A stretch of DNA of 64,000 bases from Spirochaetota bacterium (lineage in GTDB: Bacteria; Spirochaetota; Spirochaetia; Treponematales; UBA12059): NCBI GenBank assembly GCA_029560805.1, contig JAKQKE010000114.1, positions 1 through 64,000 of the forward strand. The letters are read 5' to 3'. The notes below the pieces were generated by a model. That model searched no databases. It was given only the letters and a program-made list of their open reading frames with translations, and was not told the DNA's origin. This document shows positions 1 through 9,524 of the stretch, one piece after another. Each line of letters opens with the position of its first letter. The first letter of the stretch is position 1. A program made the position numbers and the translations under genes.

Positions 1-234
1 CGGGCCGACGTGCCCCAGTCGGCGACCGAGCCGGAATCGACCCTGTCCGCCGACGTCGAGACCGACGGCCCCATCGCCTTCTCCCGCGGCCCGGTCAAGT
101 CGACCTCGCCAGTCTTCAAGATAGCCGTGGCCGCGGAACGCTTGCCGCTCGACGAGGAGACCACGTTGCTCACCCAGGTGGCCGGGGACGTGGCCGAGGA
201 CTTCGCCCGCGTCAACCGGACCGTGGTACTGTAG
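1..234 (+). CDS. C-terminal end of an unassigned protein (5' end outside window)
   Basis: The reading frame is open from the first base and stops at 234, leaving about 77 C-terminal residues. They are acidic and polar, with no recognisable motif, membrane segment or signal. The phosphatase gene follows after 5 bases on the same strand, so this is probably the preceding gene of the same operon, and its role may be linked to the kinase/FHA genes downstream. No family can be assigned from this fragment. The start is outside the window; the GTG at 10 is simply an internal codon. Confidence 0.6.
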   Translation, partial: RADVPQSATEPESTLSADVETDGPIAFSRGPVKSTSPVFKIAVAAERLPLDEETTLLTQVAGDVAEDFARVNRTVVL

Positions 235-239
235 GCGAC

Positions 240-1337
240 ATGACCCGAGGTATGGCGCCGTCCGGCCCGGACGAGGCGCGCGAGCGCCTGCGCGAATCGT
301 TCCTGAGGCCCGGCCGCCCCGACAGGGACCGGCTCCGCGCCGTCGTCGAGGCCGCTGCCGGCGCCCTGGCCGCTGAGCCTGCCGAGCGCCGGCCGCCGGC
401 GTCGGACGGCCGGCCCGGGGGTCTCGTACGGCTCCTGTCAGGGGTTCCGACCATCGTGGTGCCCGACCTGCACGCGCGAGGCGCCTTCATCCTCAGCCTG
501 GCGGCCATGCCTCTGCCCGATGGCGGAGACATCTGCGGGGCGCTGGCCGAGGGCGCGCTCCAGGTGCTATGCCTCGGCGACGGCTTCCACGCGGAGGCCA
601 GGGCAGCGGGCCGCTGGCGCGACGCGTACCGCGAGTTTTTAGGCGGTTACACGGAATCGACGGCGATGGACGACGAGATGCGCGAGAGCCTGTCGCTGAT
701 GGAGATGGTTATGATCCTCAAGGCGGCCTTCCCGCGGGCCTTCCACTTTCTCAAGGGTAACCACGAGAACGTGCTCGACGAGGAAGGCGACGGCAACCAT
801 TCCTTCGGCAAGTTCGCCGAAGAGGGCGCGATGGTCGCCGAGTACATGCTCGGGGCCTACGGACGGGAGCTGACCGAGTCGTACGCTGCCTTCGAGAAGG
901 CCCTGCCGCTGTTCGCGGTCGGGGATCGCTTCCTCGCCTCGCACGCCGAGCCGGCGCGCGCCTACTCCGACGAGGAGCTCGTCGACGCGCCGAACCGGCC
1001 CGAGGTCATCCTTGGCCTGACCTGGACCGACAACGGGGCCGCCGAGCCGGGCGCCGTGGGCGCCCTGCTCGACCGTATCCTGCCGAACGTTCCCGACGCC
1101 CGCTACATCACCGGCCACCGGCCGGTGCCTGCGCCGCTACGCTACCTGGAGCGCTCGGACGGGCGTCACCTGCAGATCCACGCTCCCGATTCGTTCAACG
1201 TGGCGTGGGTCATGCCCGACCGCGCCCTCGCGCCCGAGCTGGACGTGGGCGCCATACCGGATATTTCGTCGAGCCTCCCGCGCCAGGCGGGAGGACAGAG
1301 GAGGACGCATGGCGGAGCTACCCGCATCGATCGGTAA
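240..1337 (+). CDS. Calcineurin-like metallophosphoesterase (PPP-type phosphatase)
   Basis: This 365-residue protein carries the spaced metal-binding motifs of calcineurin-like phosphatases: PDLHARG near residue 78, LGDG near 111, KGNHE near 176, SHAEP near 232 and TGHRPV near 285. The DRG usually found in the second PPP motif is missing (LGDGFHAEA). Family knowledge predicts a two-metal phosphomonoesterase acting on phosphoproteins or nucleotides. The gene overlaps the start of the Ser/Thr kinase gene by 29 bases, which implies coupled expression and suggests it is the opposing phosphatase; that link is inference. ATG at 252 is an alternative start. The first 70 residues are Arg/Ala-rich and have no clear domain. 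Confidence 0.75.
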   Translation: MTRGMAPSGPDEARERLRESFLRPGRPDRDRLRAVVEAAAGALAAEPAERRPPASDGRPGGLVRLLSGVPTIVVPDLHARGAFILSLAAMPLPDGGDICGALAEGALQVLCLGDGFHAEARAAGRWRDAYREFLGGYTESTAMDDEMRESLSLMEMVMILKAAFPRAFHFLKGNHENVLDEEGDGNHSFGKFAEEGAMVAEYMLGAYGRELTESYAAFEKALPLFAVGDRFLASHAEPARAYSDEELVDAPNRPEVILGLTWTDNGAAEPGAVGALLDRILPNVPDARYITGHRPVPAPLRYLERSDGRHLQIHAPDSFNVAWVMPDRALAPELDVGAIPDISSSLPRQAGGQRRTHGGATRIDR

Positions 1338-2922
1338 GTACCCTATAGACGCCTTGCTCGCCAGGGGCGGCATGGGGGCCGTGTTCAAGGCGACCCACCC
1401 GACGCTCAAGCGCCACGTCGTCCTCAAGAAGCTGACCATGCGCGGCTCCGCGTCCATCGCGGAGCGCTTCAAGCGCGAGGCCAGGATCCTGATGGACTTC
1501 AAGCACGACAATATCGTGCGAGTCTTCGACCACTTTAAAGAAGGTTCGTCGCACTACATGGTGATGGAGTTCGTCGACGGCGAGTCGCTCGACGCGCTGA
1601 TCCGCCGTCGCCGCTTCCTGTCGACGGAGCTATCGCTGGCCATCTTCCTGAAGGCTTGCCGAGCGCTCGCCTATGCCCACGAGCGCGGCGTCGTCCACCG
1701 GGATATCAAGCCGGGCAACATCCTGATATCGAAGAAGGGCGAGGTGAAGCTCGCCGACTTCGGCATCGCCTCCTCGGGCGACGAGGACGACGGCGGCCTA
1801 ACCCGCGAGGGCATGACGCTCGGCACGCCGTCGTACATGCCTCCGGAGCAGATCGAGAACGCCAAGAACGTCGACAAGCGGGCCGACGTCTACGCCATGG
1901 GCATCATGCTCTACGAGATGACGACCGGCAAGAAGCCCTTCCCCGGTAGCTTCAGCCCCGAGACGGTCAACCTGATCCAGAAAGGCCGCTACCGTAAGCC
2001 GAGCTCCGTCAATCGCTCGGTCAAGCCGATCGTCGACCGCCTGGTGCGCAAGCTGGCCAGGCCCGATCCCAAGCGGCGCTACCAGGACATGTCCGAGGTC
2101 ATACGCGTGGTGGAGCGCTTCCTGGCACGCTACCAGGCGGCCGAGCTCGACGAGGCGCTCGTCGGGCTGATGACCGGTTCGCTGAAGGATGAGCCCCGTT
2201 ACCGGCCGCGGCGCAAGAAGCGGCTCGCCTGGGCGACGGTCCTCCTAGCGCTGGCCGCGGCCTGCGCCGGGGGCTGGTACGCCTACCGCGAGGGCTACGC
2301 CTACCGCTGGCTCATTCCGTCGCGGTACGGCGAGTTGCGCGTCTCGCTGCGCGTCCCGAAGGCCGGCCTCTCGCCCGACGGCCCGTCGGTGCGGGCGCGC
2401 CTGTTCGTCGACGACGGCGACGAGATGCCCGAAGTGACCGGCGCGGCCATCGTCTTCGGCCTCTCCGAGCCGGCGGCGTCAGACCCGGCCCTAGCCTTCG
2501 AGTCGGGGCCGTTGTACCTGGCTCCGGGCGACTACCGCCTCAAGCTGATCGTCGACGGGCGGGTGCTCTGGCGCTCGTTCAGGCTGAGGCCGATATCCTT
2601 AGAGCCGTCGACGGCGCTCAGGCTCAGGCTCGACGAGGAGCCGGCCAAGCCGCTATCCGTCAGGGTCGCGGCGAGCGACCTGACGGACGGCTCCGACCTG
2701 AGCGGACGGGCGACGGTATCGCTGTACCGTTTCGGCTACTGGGTCCCGCTGTCGGAGCTGCCGGCCGGCACGCTGATGACCGGATCGGTACATAAATTCC
2801 AGATAGAGGCCGAGGGCTACGAACCGTCGGTCTACTCGCTATCGATAGGCAACGGGCAGGACGAGCTACGAATCGAGGCGGCCCTGGCCCCGTTCGGAGC
2901 GGCGCCGTCCGCCAAGGAGTAA
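1309..2922 (+). CDS. Transmembrane Ser/Thr protein kinase (PknB-like)
   Basis: This is a 537-residue Hanks-type kinase. The catalytic domain occupies about residues 8-270, with a glycine loop at 19-24 (RGGMGA), the VLKKL lysine near 40, HRDIKPGN at 130-137, the DFG at 150-152 and a PPE in place of APE at 178-180. A single membrane helix lies near 309-327. The C-terminal 210 residues would be extracytoplasmic, are beta-rich, and may act as a sensor. The start at 1309 is preceded by a GAGGAGG-type ribosome site. It lies between the phosphatase gene and two FHA-domain genes, so phosphothreonine signalling is the likely role. All catalytic residues are present. Confidence 0.9.
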   Translation: MAELPASIGKYPIDALLARGGMGAVFKATHPTLKRHVVLKKLTMRGSASIAERFKREARILMDFKHDNIVRVFDHFKEGSSHYMVMEFVDGESLDALIRRRRFLSTELSLAIFLKACRALAYAHERGVVHRDIKPGNILISKKGEVKLADFGIASSGDEDDGGLTREGMTLGTPSYMPPEQIENAKNVDKRADVYAMGIMLYEMTTGKKPFPGSFSPETVNLIQKGRYRKPSSVNRSVKPIVDRLVRKLARPDPKRRYQDMSEVIRVVERFLARYQAAELDEALVGLMTGSLKDEPRYRPRRKKRLAWATVLLALAAACAGGWYAYREGYAYRWLIPSRYGELRVSLRVPKAGLSPDGPSVRARLFVDDGDEMPEVTGAAIVFGLSEPAASDPALAFESGPLYLAPGDYRLKLIVDGRVLWRSFRLRPISLEPSTALRLRLDEEPAKPLSVRVAASDLTDGSDLSGRATVSLYRFGYWVPLSELPAGTLMTGSVHKFQIEAEGYEPSVYSLSIGNGQDELRIEAALAPFGAAPSAKE

Positions 2923-2924
2923 TC

Positions 2925-3818
2925 ATGTCCCTGACGCTTAAGCGACTCTTCATGGCCCTGTTCGGCCTACTCGGCGCGCTGGTCGCCTGGCCGGCCCTGT
3001 CGGCGCTCAGGTTCCTACAGCCGCGCTTCCCCGGCTACCTGGTTTTCACGTTGGCGCAGGGCGCCGCAGCCGGTCTGGCTTTCGGCGCGATGCTCGGCTC
3101 GATCGAGGGCGTCGTCGTCTCGTCGCGCGCCAAGGCGCTGCGGGGACTCGGGTTCGGGGCCCTATACGGCGCCCTCGCCGGCGCCGCGGGAGCCGCCGCC
3201 GGGCAGTTGGCCATGTTCGTTGCCGGCGAGACACTATTCAGGTCGGCCTCCGCCAGGCTCGGGCCGGCCTTGGCGCTGTCGAACGGCGTGGCCTGGGCCA
3301 TCATCGGCCTGGCCATAGCGCTGACCGAGGGCCTGCGCGCCCGATCTCCCCGCAAACTGGCCGCCGGACTCGCCGGCGGCACTGTGGGTGGGCTACTCGG
3401 CGGGGCCGTCCTATCGGCGCTATCGTACGCGCGCCCCGATGACGGAGCCGCCCTGCTCGCCGGGCTGGCTATCTTCGGCCTCGCCATAGGCGCGTCCTAC
3501 GCCGTCTTTGAGAACCGTTTCTCCTTCGGGGCGCTCAAGCTGCTCAACGGCCCCCTCAAGAACAAGGAATACCTGCTCGCGAGCCGACGGCTGACGATTG
3601 GCTCGGACGACGCGTGCGACGTCGTGCTCAAGGGCTATCCGGGAGTCGCGCCGCTCCACGCGGTGATCCGCGCCGGCAAGGACGGCTCACGCCTCGAACC
3701 GGGGCCGGACTCCCCGCGCGTCGCCGTCAACGACGAGCCCCTCGGCGACCGTCCTCTACGCCAGGAAGACGTGATAGCGATCGGCAAGGCCAAATTCATC
3801 TACGGGTACTTCGGATGA
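2925..3818 (+). CDS. Polytopic membrane protein with C-terminal FHA domain
   Basis: This 297-residue protein has about six Gly/Ala-rich hydrophobic helices over residues 5-200, followed by a cytoplasmic FHA-like beta-sandwich at about 205-297 (RRLTIGSDDACDVVL, then a PLHAVIR strand). FHA domains bind phosphothreonine, so this is a plausible membrane target or docking partner of the kinase encoded immediately upstream. An AAGGAG site sits before the ATG, 2 bases after the kinase stop. The glycine-zipper-rich membrane part suggests close helix packing, but no transporter family is recognised. Confidence 0.8.
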   Translation: MSLTLKRLFMALFGLLGALVAWPALSALRFLQPRFPGYLVFTLAQGAAAGLAFGAMLGSIEGVVVSSRAKALRGLGFGALYGALAGAAGAAAGQLAMFVAGETLFRSASARLGPALALSNGVAWAIIGLAIALTEGLRARSPRKLAAGLAGGTVGGLLGGAVLSALSYARPDDGAALLAGLAIFGLAIGASYAVFENRFSFGALKLLNGPLKNKEYLLASRRLTIGSDDACDVVLKGYPGVAPLHAVIRAGKDGSRLEPGPDSPRVAVNDEPLGDRPLRQEDVIAIGKAKFIYGYFG

Positions 3819-3844
3819 AGCGGGCCGACGATAAGGAGCGAACC

Positions 3845-5248
3845 ATGACTACGCGAGCGATTACCCGACCAGCGACGCTGGCGGCCGTCTCGATGGCCTG
3901 TCTATTGGCGTGCCTAACGGCTGGCGCGACGCCCGCCTGGGGCCAGACCGTAGCCGCGATAACCCAGATAGACGGCGCGAGCCTCCTCGCCAGGCAGCGC
4001 GTCAGGCTATACGTCGCCGGGATCGACGACGGGGCCGACGCGGTCCGCGTACAGGAGTCCGCCGACGGCCGGAACTGGGAGGACCGGCCCGTCGAGGCGG
4101 TGACCGAGGCGGCGAACGCCGACGAGGGCGTCACGTTCTTTTTCCTGCTGGACGACTCGGGATCGATGTGGTCCGAGGCTGGGGTCGACGAGGCCGGCTC
4201 GCGCATCGGCCAGGCCAAGAACGCGGCCAGGCGCTTCATCGCGAGGCTCGGGCCGGCCGACAGGCTGGGCTTAGCCGTGTTCAACACCAGGTATTGGCGC
4301 GCGGCCGAGCCGACGGCTGACCGTGCCGCCGTATTGGCAGCCATCGACGAGATAGCCAGACCGTCGCGCGACGACGCGTTCACCGAGCTGTACCAATCGA
4401 TAGACCGCGCCGTCCTCGAGTTGGCCGCCTACCCGGGCCGCAAGGCCATCGTCGTCCTGTCGGACGGCGAGGACTACCCCTACGCGGCCCGGACCGGCAG
4501 CCCGAGCCCCGAGTTCGGCGAAGCGGCGGTACCTCCGGACGAGGCGGCGGAGCGAGCCATAGCCGAGGGCGTCACCTGTTACGCCGTGCGCTTCGGCCCC
4601 GACCGCGATCCGGATATAGGCTCCATGGCTGAACGGACCGGCGGCGCGGCCTTCGACGCGGCCGACGGGCTGGAGCTGGCGGAGGTCTACGCGACGATCC
4701 GTAACGACCTACTCAGGGAGGCGGCCGTGGACTACCGGGCCGGCATGGCGCCAGGCGACCGCCGCTACGTGCGCGTCAGCCTCGACGATGGCGGGAACTG
4801 GAGCGCGCCGCGCTACTACTACGCCGGCGCCGTGTTCGGGCAGGCACGTTCGGCGCCCGGCTGGCTCGACCTGGTGCCGCTGCTCCTCGCGGCGGCCGTC
4901 TGGTTGGCCTTCTGGCTACTCAAGTTGGAGCGTCCCATGGACCGGGCTGGCCTCAGCCTCCTCTACGGGCCGCGCGATGCCAGGACCGAGGTCTATGCGC
5001 TATCGGGCGCCAAGACGGTGATCGGCGGCTCGGCCGATGCCGACATCACCCTGGCGTGCAATCCCGCGATGGCCGCCGACCACGCGACCATCCTGTTCGA
5101 CGAGCTTCGCGGCGAGTACACCATCGCCGCCGACGCCGAGCTACGCGTCAACAACCGGCCGGTCAAGCGCAAGCGGCTGGAACCGGGCGACGTGATCGAC
5201 ATGGCGGGGACGGTGGTGGTCTTCGACGAGCCGACCAAGGGAAAATGA
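3845..5248 (+). CDS. Secreted/membrane-anchored vWA-domain protein with C-terminal FHA domain
   Basis: This 467-residue protein has a Sec signal peptide (residues 1-33, ending near TPAWGQ), a von Willebrand factor A domain with a full MIDAS set (DDSGSM at 103-108, a threonine in DAFTELYQ, and SDGED), one membrane helix near 340-358, and a cytoplasmic FHA domain at the C-terminus. That topology could link a ligand-binding domain outside with a phosphothreonine reader inside. Start choice: ATG 3845 has AAGGAG upstream. The alternative ATG at 3815 overlaps the previous stop and would add 10 charged residues before the signal peptide. It is the last gene of the 240-5248 operon and converges on recJ. 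Confidence 0.85.
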   Translation: MTTRAITRPATLAAVSMACLLACLTAGATPAWGQTVAAITQIDGASLLARQRVRLYVAGIDDGADAVRVQESADGRNWEDRPVEAVTEAANADEGVTFFFLLDDSGSMWSEAGVDEAGSRIGQAKNAARRFIARLGPADRLGLAVFNTRYWRAAEPTADRAAVLAAIDEIARPSRDDAFTELYQSIDRAVLELAAYPGRKAIVVLSDGEDYPYAARTGSPSPEFGEAAVPPDEAAERAIAEGVTCYAVRFGPDRDPDIGSMAERTGGAAFDAADGLELAEVYATIRNDLLREAAVDYRAGMAPGDRRYVRVSLDDGGNWSAPRYYYAGAVFGQARSAPGWLDLVPLLLAAAVWLAFWLLKLERPMDRAGLSLLYGPRDARTEVYALSGAKTVIGGSADADITLACNPAMAADHATILFDELRGEYTIAADAELRVNNRPVKRKRLEPGDVIDMAGTVVVFDEPTKGK

Positions 5249-5273
5249 GGCGCGGGCGCCTGGACCGAGCCGC

Positions 5274-7394
5274 TTACTCGGCCTTCCTGGCGTCAACGAT
5301 AACGAGCTGCGGGGTTTCCTGGCCGTTCCAGTAGTTCTTCTGGAGGCGGAAGGCCAGGTCGAGCCGGTCCGACTCGTCGAAGTCCTTTCCGTAACGCTCG
5401 GCGGCGTTCCACCAGAGCGCCGGCCATCGGTGGGCGCCGAAGTCGAGGAGCAGCTTGAGATGGCTCTTTTCCTGCTTGCCGACTATGTCGACTTGCAGGA
5501 TGGCCACCGACCTGGCCATGAATACGAGGGCCGGGTTGCCCTCGCCGAACGGCTCCATGCGCTCGACGAGCCCGGCCAACGACGGCGCCAGGTACTCGTG
5601 CGGCAGCTCGGCGTCTATTTCGACGGTCTCCTCGACCTCCTCGAGGTCGACCGCCGACAGGTACTCGGCGGCCATACGCTCGAAATCCGGCCACTTGCCT
5701 ACCGGCAGGCTGAAGCCCGCGGCCGCGTCGTGGCCGCCGTAGTCGTAGAACAGCTCGGAGCAGTACTCGAGGAGGCCCTTCACGTTGAAGCCGCGGGCGC
5801 TGCGCACCGAGGCCACGGCCGTGCCGTCGGCCATGAAGGTACCGGCGACCGCCGGCGCCTTGAAGGTGTCGGCCAGGCGGCTGGCGACGATGCCGGTGAT
5901 GCCGCGGAAGAGGTCGTCTCGGCCGATGATCACGTACTTGCCGCCGGAGGCCTCTGCGGCCTCGCGGGCGGCCGGGTACACGGCGTCCCAGCACTCGGCG
6001 CCGAGCCTTCGCCGCTCCTGGTTCAATTCGAGCAGCGCGTCGGCCTGGGCCCCTCGCTCGGCCGCGTCGTCGGACAGCAGCATCCTCGTAGCCACCTCCG
6101 GCTTGCCCATGCGCCCGGCCGCGTTGATCACGGGAGTCAGCTGCCAGGCGGCGTCGGTCGAGCCGACGCGCTTACCGGTCAGGTTCTGCCTGGCGACGAG
6201 CTCGGCCAAGCCCTTCCGCGGTTTGCGATTCAGGGCGGCCAGTCCCTGGCGCACCAGGAGCCGGTTCTCGTCGCGCAGAGGCATCAGGTCGGCTATCGTC
6301 GACAGGGCGACGAGCTGCAGGGCGTCGGCGTCGCTTTCGCCTTGGCAGCCGGCCTTGCGTAGCGCGAACGATACGAAGAGATTCGCGAAGGCGTCGAGCT
6401 CGCCAGACGGCCGGTCGGAGTACTTGCCGACCTTGGACATCTCGGCCAGGCGGACGAGGCTAGCCCCGGCGGCCTGCGGTATGACGCGAGCGACGTCGGG
6501 CCTGACGTCGTAGAAGTTAACCTCGGCCGCCTTGCCGAGGGCCTTGGCCAGGAGGCGCTTCTGGATTTCCCCGTCCCAGACGAAGATCTGCCGGTCCTTG
6601 AGGAAGGGCACGAGCCTCGTGCGCTCCAGCTCGACCATGCCCGGCACGATGGTCTCGACCACGCGGCCGGTTTCCACCAGGTTGGACAGGCGGAGCGCCT
6701 CGATCACGTAGGCGTCCTTGACCGGCCTGACGTTGAGGAGGGCGACCTGCTGCTTATAGAGGCCGCTCTTGGCGAAACGCAGGGCCCAGGCCAGCTTATA
6801 GGCTACGCCGCAACCCGACAGGTCGCGGAAGGGGTAGCCGGACGACTCGAGCTTGGGGTCGATGACGGCCAGCGCCGGTGGCGGCTCGTCGGCCTGCAGC
6901 ACGTGATGGTCGACGACGATCACGTCGACGCCCTTCTCGGCGGCATAGGCCATCTCGGCATGGTTCGATATGCCGCAGTCGACGGTGACGATGAGGCTGC
7001 CGTAGTCGGCGGCGAACTCATCGACGGCCGCCCGCGACAGCCCGTACTTCTCGTCCTCGGTCGGCAGGCGGTAACGCGCGTCGACACCGAGCGAGGCGAG
7101 GGCCTCCATCATCAGGGTCGTAGCGGAGACGCCGTCGGCGTCGCGGTCGCCGAAGACGAGGACCTTCTCGCCTTCGTCGGCGGCGAGCAGGATACGGTCG
7201 ACCGCGTCCTCCATCTGCGAGAATAGGAAGGGATTGCGCTGGAAGCGCAGGTCGTCCTCGAGGTAGTACAGCACCTCCTCGGGCGACAGGACGCCGCGCC
7301 TGGCCAGGACGGAGGCAGACAGGAGGTCGAGGCCGAAGCGCTCCGCCAGCTCGCGGATGGCTTGCGGGGAGACGTCGCGCTTCTTCCACCTCAT
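5274..7394 (-). CDS. recJ: Single-stranded-DNA-specific exonuclease RecJ
   Basis: This 706-residue DHH-family nuclease has motifs DRDADG at 83-88, VDCGISNH near 138-145, DHH at 162-164 and the later NAAGRMG motif of the DHHA1 region. RecJ degrades single-stranded DNA 5' to 3' in recombination and mismatch/base-excision repair. The protein is longer than the common 550-600 residues. The extra length lies mainly between the DHH motif and NAAGRM, after about residue 190. The usual YDADG tyrosine is Arg here (DRDADG). The ATG at 7394 overlaps the nucleoside phosphorylase stop as ATGA; the frame stays open further upstream, but that stretch is inside the phosphorylase gene and is rejected. recO lies in the same operon. 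Confidence 0.92.
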   Translation of the reverse strand: MRWKKRDVSPQAIRELAERFGLDLLSASVLARRGVLSPEEVLYYLEDDLRFQRNPFLFSQMEDAVDRILLAADEGEKVLVFGDRDADGVSATTLMMEALASLGVDARYRLPTEDEKYGLSRAAVDEFAADYGSLIVTVDCGISNHAEMAYAAEKGVDVIVVDHHVLQADEPPPALAVIDPKLESSGYPFRDLSGCGVAYKLAWALRFAKSGLYKQQVALLNVRPVKDAYVIEALRLSNLVETGRVVETIVPGMVELERTRLVPFLKDRQIFVWDGEIQKRLLAKALGKAAEVNFYDVRPDVARVIPQAAGASLVRLAEMSKVGKYSDRPSGELDAFANLFVSFALRKAGCQGESDADALQLVALSTIADLMPLRDENRLLVRQGLAALNRKPRKGLAELVARQNLTGKRVGSTDAAWQLTPVINAAGRMGKPEVATRMLLSDDAAERGAQADALLELNQERRRLGAECWDAVYPAAREAAEASGGKYVIIGRDDLFRGITGIVASRLADTFKAPAVAGTFMADGTAVASVRSARGFNVKGLLEYCSELFYDYGGHDAAAGFSLPVGKWPDFERMAAEYLSAVDLEEVEETVEIDAELPHEYLAPSLAGLVERMEPFGEGNPALVFMARSVAILQVDIVGKQEKSHLKLLLDFGAHRWPALWWNAAERYGKDFDESDRLDLAFRLQKNYWNGQETPQLVIVDARKAE

Positions 7395-8731
7395 AGCGCG
7401 GTGATTTCCTTTATCACGAGGGGCGAGGCGGCCGGGGCTTCGGGCCCGACGGACAGAGCCTCGGCCACCAGGGGCCAGGCCGCGTCGAGCGAGGCCTCGT
7501 CCTTGCCGTAGACCGTGGCGACCAGGTCGCCCTTCGCGACGGCGGCGCCCTTCCTGCGCTCGAAGACGAAGCCGACATCCGGCGCGACCGGGTCGCTCGT
7601 CTTGTTGCGCCCGACGCCGAGGTAGACGCCGGCCAGGCCGATCTTGTACGCGTCTATCGAGCGCACATAACCGGCGGCGGGGGCCCGCAGCTCGCGGACA
7701 TGCCGGGAGCGGAACGAGCCGCGCATCTTCATCATGCGGTCGACGTCGCCGCCCTGGGTCCTTACGTTGCGCATGAACAGCTCGAGCGCCTTGCCCGACG
7801 CCACGGCTTTCTCGCACAGCCTCGTCGCGGCTTCGACGTCCTGGGCCACGCCCGCGGCTCCGTTGCCTGCGGCATCGTTGCCTGCGGCAACGAGCATCCA
7901 GGCGGCCAGGCGGTAGGTCACCTCCATGAGGTCGGCCGGCCCCCTGCCCTCGAGGCAGTCGATCGACTCCTCGACCTCGAGGAAGTTACCGACCTTGTCG
8001 CCGAGCGGTTCGGTCATGTCGGTGATCACGCCGACGATGCGCTTGCCCATGGCCTGACCGGTGCGCACGAGGCTGGAGGCCAGGCGCTCCGCGTCGTCCA
8101 CGGTCTTCATGAACGCGCCCGGGCCGCTCTTGACGTCGAAGACGAGGGCCTCGGCGCCCTCGGCCACCTTCTTGGACAGGATGCTCGCGGTGATCAGCGG
8201 CACCGACTCGACGGTGGCGGTCACATCGCGTAGCGAGTACAGGCGCTTGTCGGCCGGCACGATGGCGTCGGTCTGGCCGGTCATCGCGAAACCGTCGCGC
8301 TCGATGTACTCGCGGAAGCGCGCCTCGTCGAGCCTGGTGGTATAGCCGGGGATGCTCTCGAGCTTGTCGAGAGTGCCGCCGGTGTGCCCGAGCGCGCGGC
8401 CCGACATCATCGGCACCCTGACGCCGCAGGCGGCCGCGATGGGCGCGAGTATCAGCGACACCTTGTCTCCTACGCCGCCGGTCGAGTGCTTGTCGACGAA
8501 GGGGCCGGCGATGCCGGACAGGTCCATCCTCGAGCCGGAGCGCAGCATCAGGTCGGTCAGGTCGGCGGTCTCGCGGAAGCTCATGCCCCGGAAGAACACG
8601 GCCATCAGCCAGGCGCTCACCTGGTACTCGGGCACCTCGCCCGAGACGTACCCGTTCACGATCGCGGCTATCTCGTCGCGGGACAGCTCGCCGCCGTCGC
8701 GCTTCTTCATAATGACATCTACGGCCCTCAT
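7391..8731 (-). CDS. Thymidine / pyrimidine-nucleoside phosphorylase
   Basis: This 446-residue protein matches DeoA/Pdp enzymes along its length: an N-terminal helical domain (MRAVDVIMKKRDGGELS), the phosphate-binding DKHSTGGVGDK segment near 80-90, the MSGRALGHTGGTLDKLE signature near 110-126, and a C-terminal alpha/beta domain. It splits thymidine, uridine or deoxyuridine to the base and (deoxy)ribose-1-phosphate in nucleoside salvage. Sequence alone does not decide between thymidine-specific and broad pyrimidine activity, so no symbol is given. Its stop overlaps the recJ start, and recO is 10 bases upstream. Confidence 0.92.
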   Translation of the reverse strand: MRAVDVIMKKRDGGELSRDEIAAIVNGYVSGEVPEYQVSAWLMAVFFRGMSFRETADLTDLMLRSGSRMDLSGIAGPFVDKHSTGGVGDKVSLILAPIAAACGVRVPMMSGRALGHTGGTLDKLESIPGYTTRLDEARFREYIERDGFAMTGQTDAIVPADKRLYSLRDVTATVESVPLITASILSKKVAEGAEALVFDVKSGPGAFMKTVDDAERLASSLVRTGQAMGKRIVGVITDMTEPLGDKVGNFLEVEESIDCLEGRGPADLMEVTYRLAAWMLVAAGNDAAGNGAAGVAQDVEAATRLCEKAVASGKALELFMRNVRTQGGDVDRMMKMRGSFRSRHVRELRAPAAGYVRSIDAYKIGLAGVYLGVGRNKTSDPVAPDVGFVFERRKGAAVAKGDLVATVYGKDEASLDAAWPLVAEALSVGPEAPAASPLVIKEITAL

Positions 8732-8741
8732 GACGGCCTCC

Positions 8742-9506
8742 TTACACTAATCCGGATTTCAAGGTACGTAGCGGCGTCTCCGCCGCCTTCTCGGCCAGGT
8801 CGAGCGCGCAGGCCTTGAGCGCGCGCGCCGCCTCGTCCGCCAGCCCGACGCGTACGGCGTCGGCGAACGGCCTGCGCGCCGCCGCCCCGAGCCAGGCGAC
8901 CGCGCCCGGCGGCAGGGGTATCGCGTCGGGCTCCCGCCCGGCGCAACGCGCGCAGACGAAGCCTCCCGATCGGCGGGAGTAGGAGTGTATCGCATCGTCG
9001 CCCATTACGCCAGCGCAGGAGCGGCATTCCCCCGAATCCGGGCCGAGCCCCATCGCGTCGAGCGCCCGCAGGGCAAAGAGACTGACGGCCCGGCCGAGCA
9101 GGCCCTGGTCGCCGCGCGAGGCCGCCTCGTCGAAGGCCGCGAGCGCGGCAACCGTCAGCTCGAGCGCGTCGGGCCAGTCGCCGCCGAGCGCGCTCGTCGC
9201 GATCATGAGCTCGCTCGCGAACGACGCGGCCGCGATGGCCTCGAGCGAGCCGCGGACGGACGCGAACTCGCGCTCCGGGTCGAAGTCGCTTAGCTTGACG
9301 AGGCCCTTGGCCGCGTCGCGGTAGATCCAGGCGCGGCCGTAATGCCAGGGCGAGGCGAGCGAGCGCAGCTTGCTCTTGCCGCCGCCGAAGACGAAAGCCT
9401 CGACCAGCCCCTCGTCCGCGGTCAGGAGCGTGGCGACCCTCGCCCCGGACGGCACTTCCTTGGAGCGCAGTATCAGCGCCTCGAACGAGGCCGACCTGGT
9501 CGCCAC
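8742..9506 (-). CDS. recO: DNA repair protein RecO
   Basis: This 254-residue protein has an N-terminal OB-fold (residues 1-80; EALILRSKEVPSGAR followed by VFGGGKSK), a helical domain, and a CxxC...CxxC zinc motif (CRSCAGV and CARCAG, about residues 163-190). RecO works with RecR and RecF to load RecA on SSB-coated single-stranded DNA. The start is GTG at 9506, which fits the family N-terminus. It is the first of the recO-phosphorylase-recJ run, 18 bases downstream of the barrel-protein gene. Confidence 0.88.
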   Translation of the reverse strand: MATRSASFEALILRSKEVPSGARVATLLTADEGLVEAFVFGGGKSKLRSLASPWHYGRAWIYRDAAKGLVKLSDFDPEREFASVRGSLEAIAAASFASELMIATSALGGDWPDALELTVAALAAFDEAASRGDQGLLGRAVSLFALRALDAMGLGPDSGECRSCAGVMGDDAIHSYSRRSGGFVCARCAGREPDAIPLPPGAVAWLGAAARRPFADAVRVGLADEAARALKACALDLAEKAAETPLRTLKSGLV

Positions 9507-9524
9507 CGCCGCGCCCGCGGCCCG

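Noticed and set aside
5430..6362. Long open frame antisense to recJ
   Set aside because: GC-rich shadow of recJ; no recognisable domain, no ribosome site, and composition typical of the opposite strand of a coding region.
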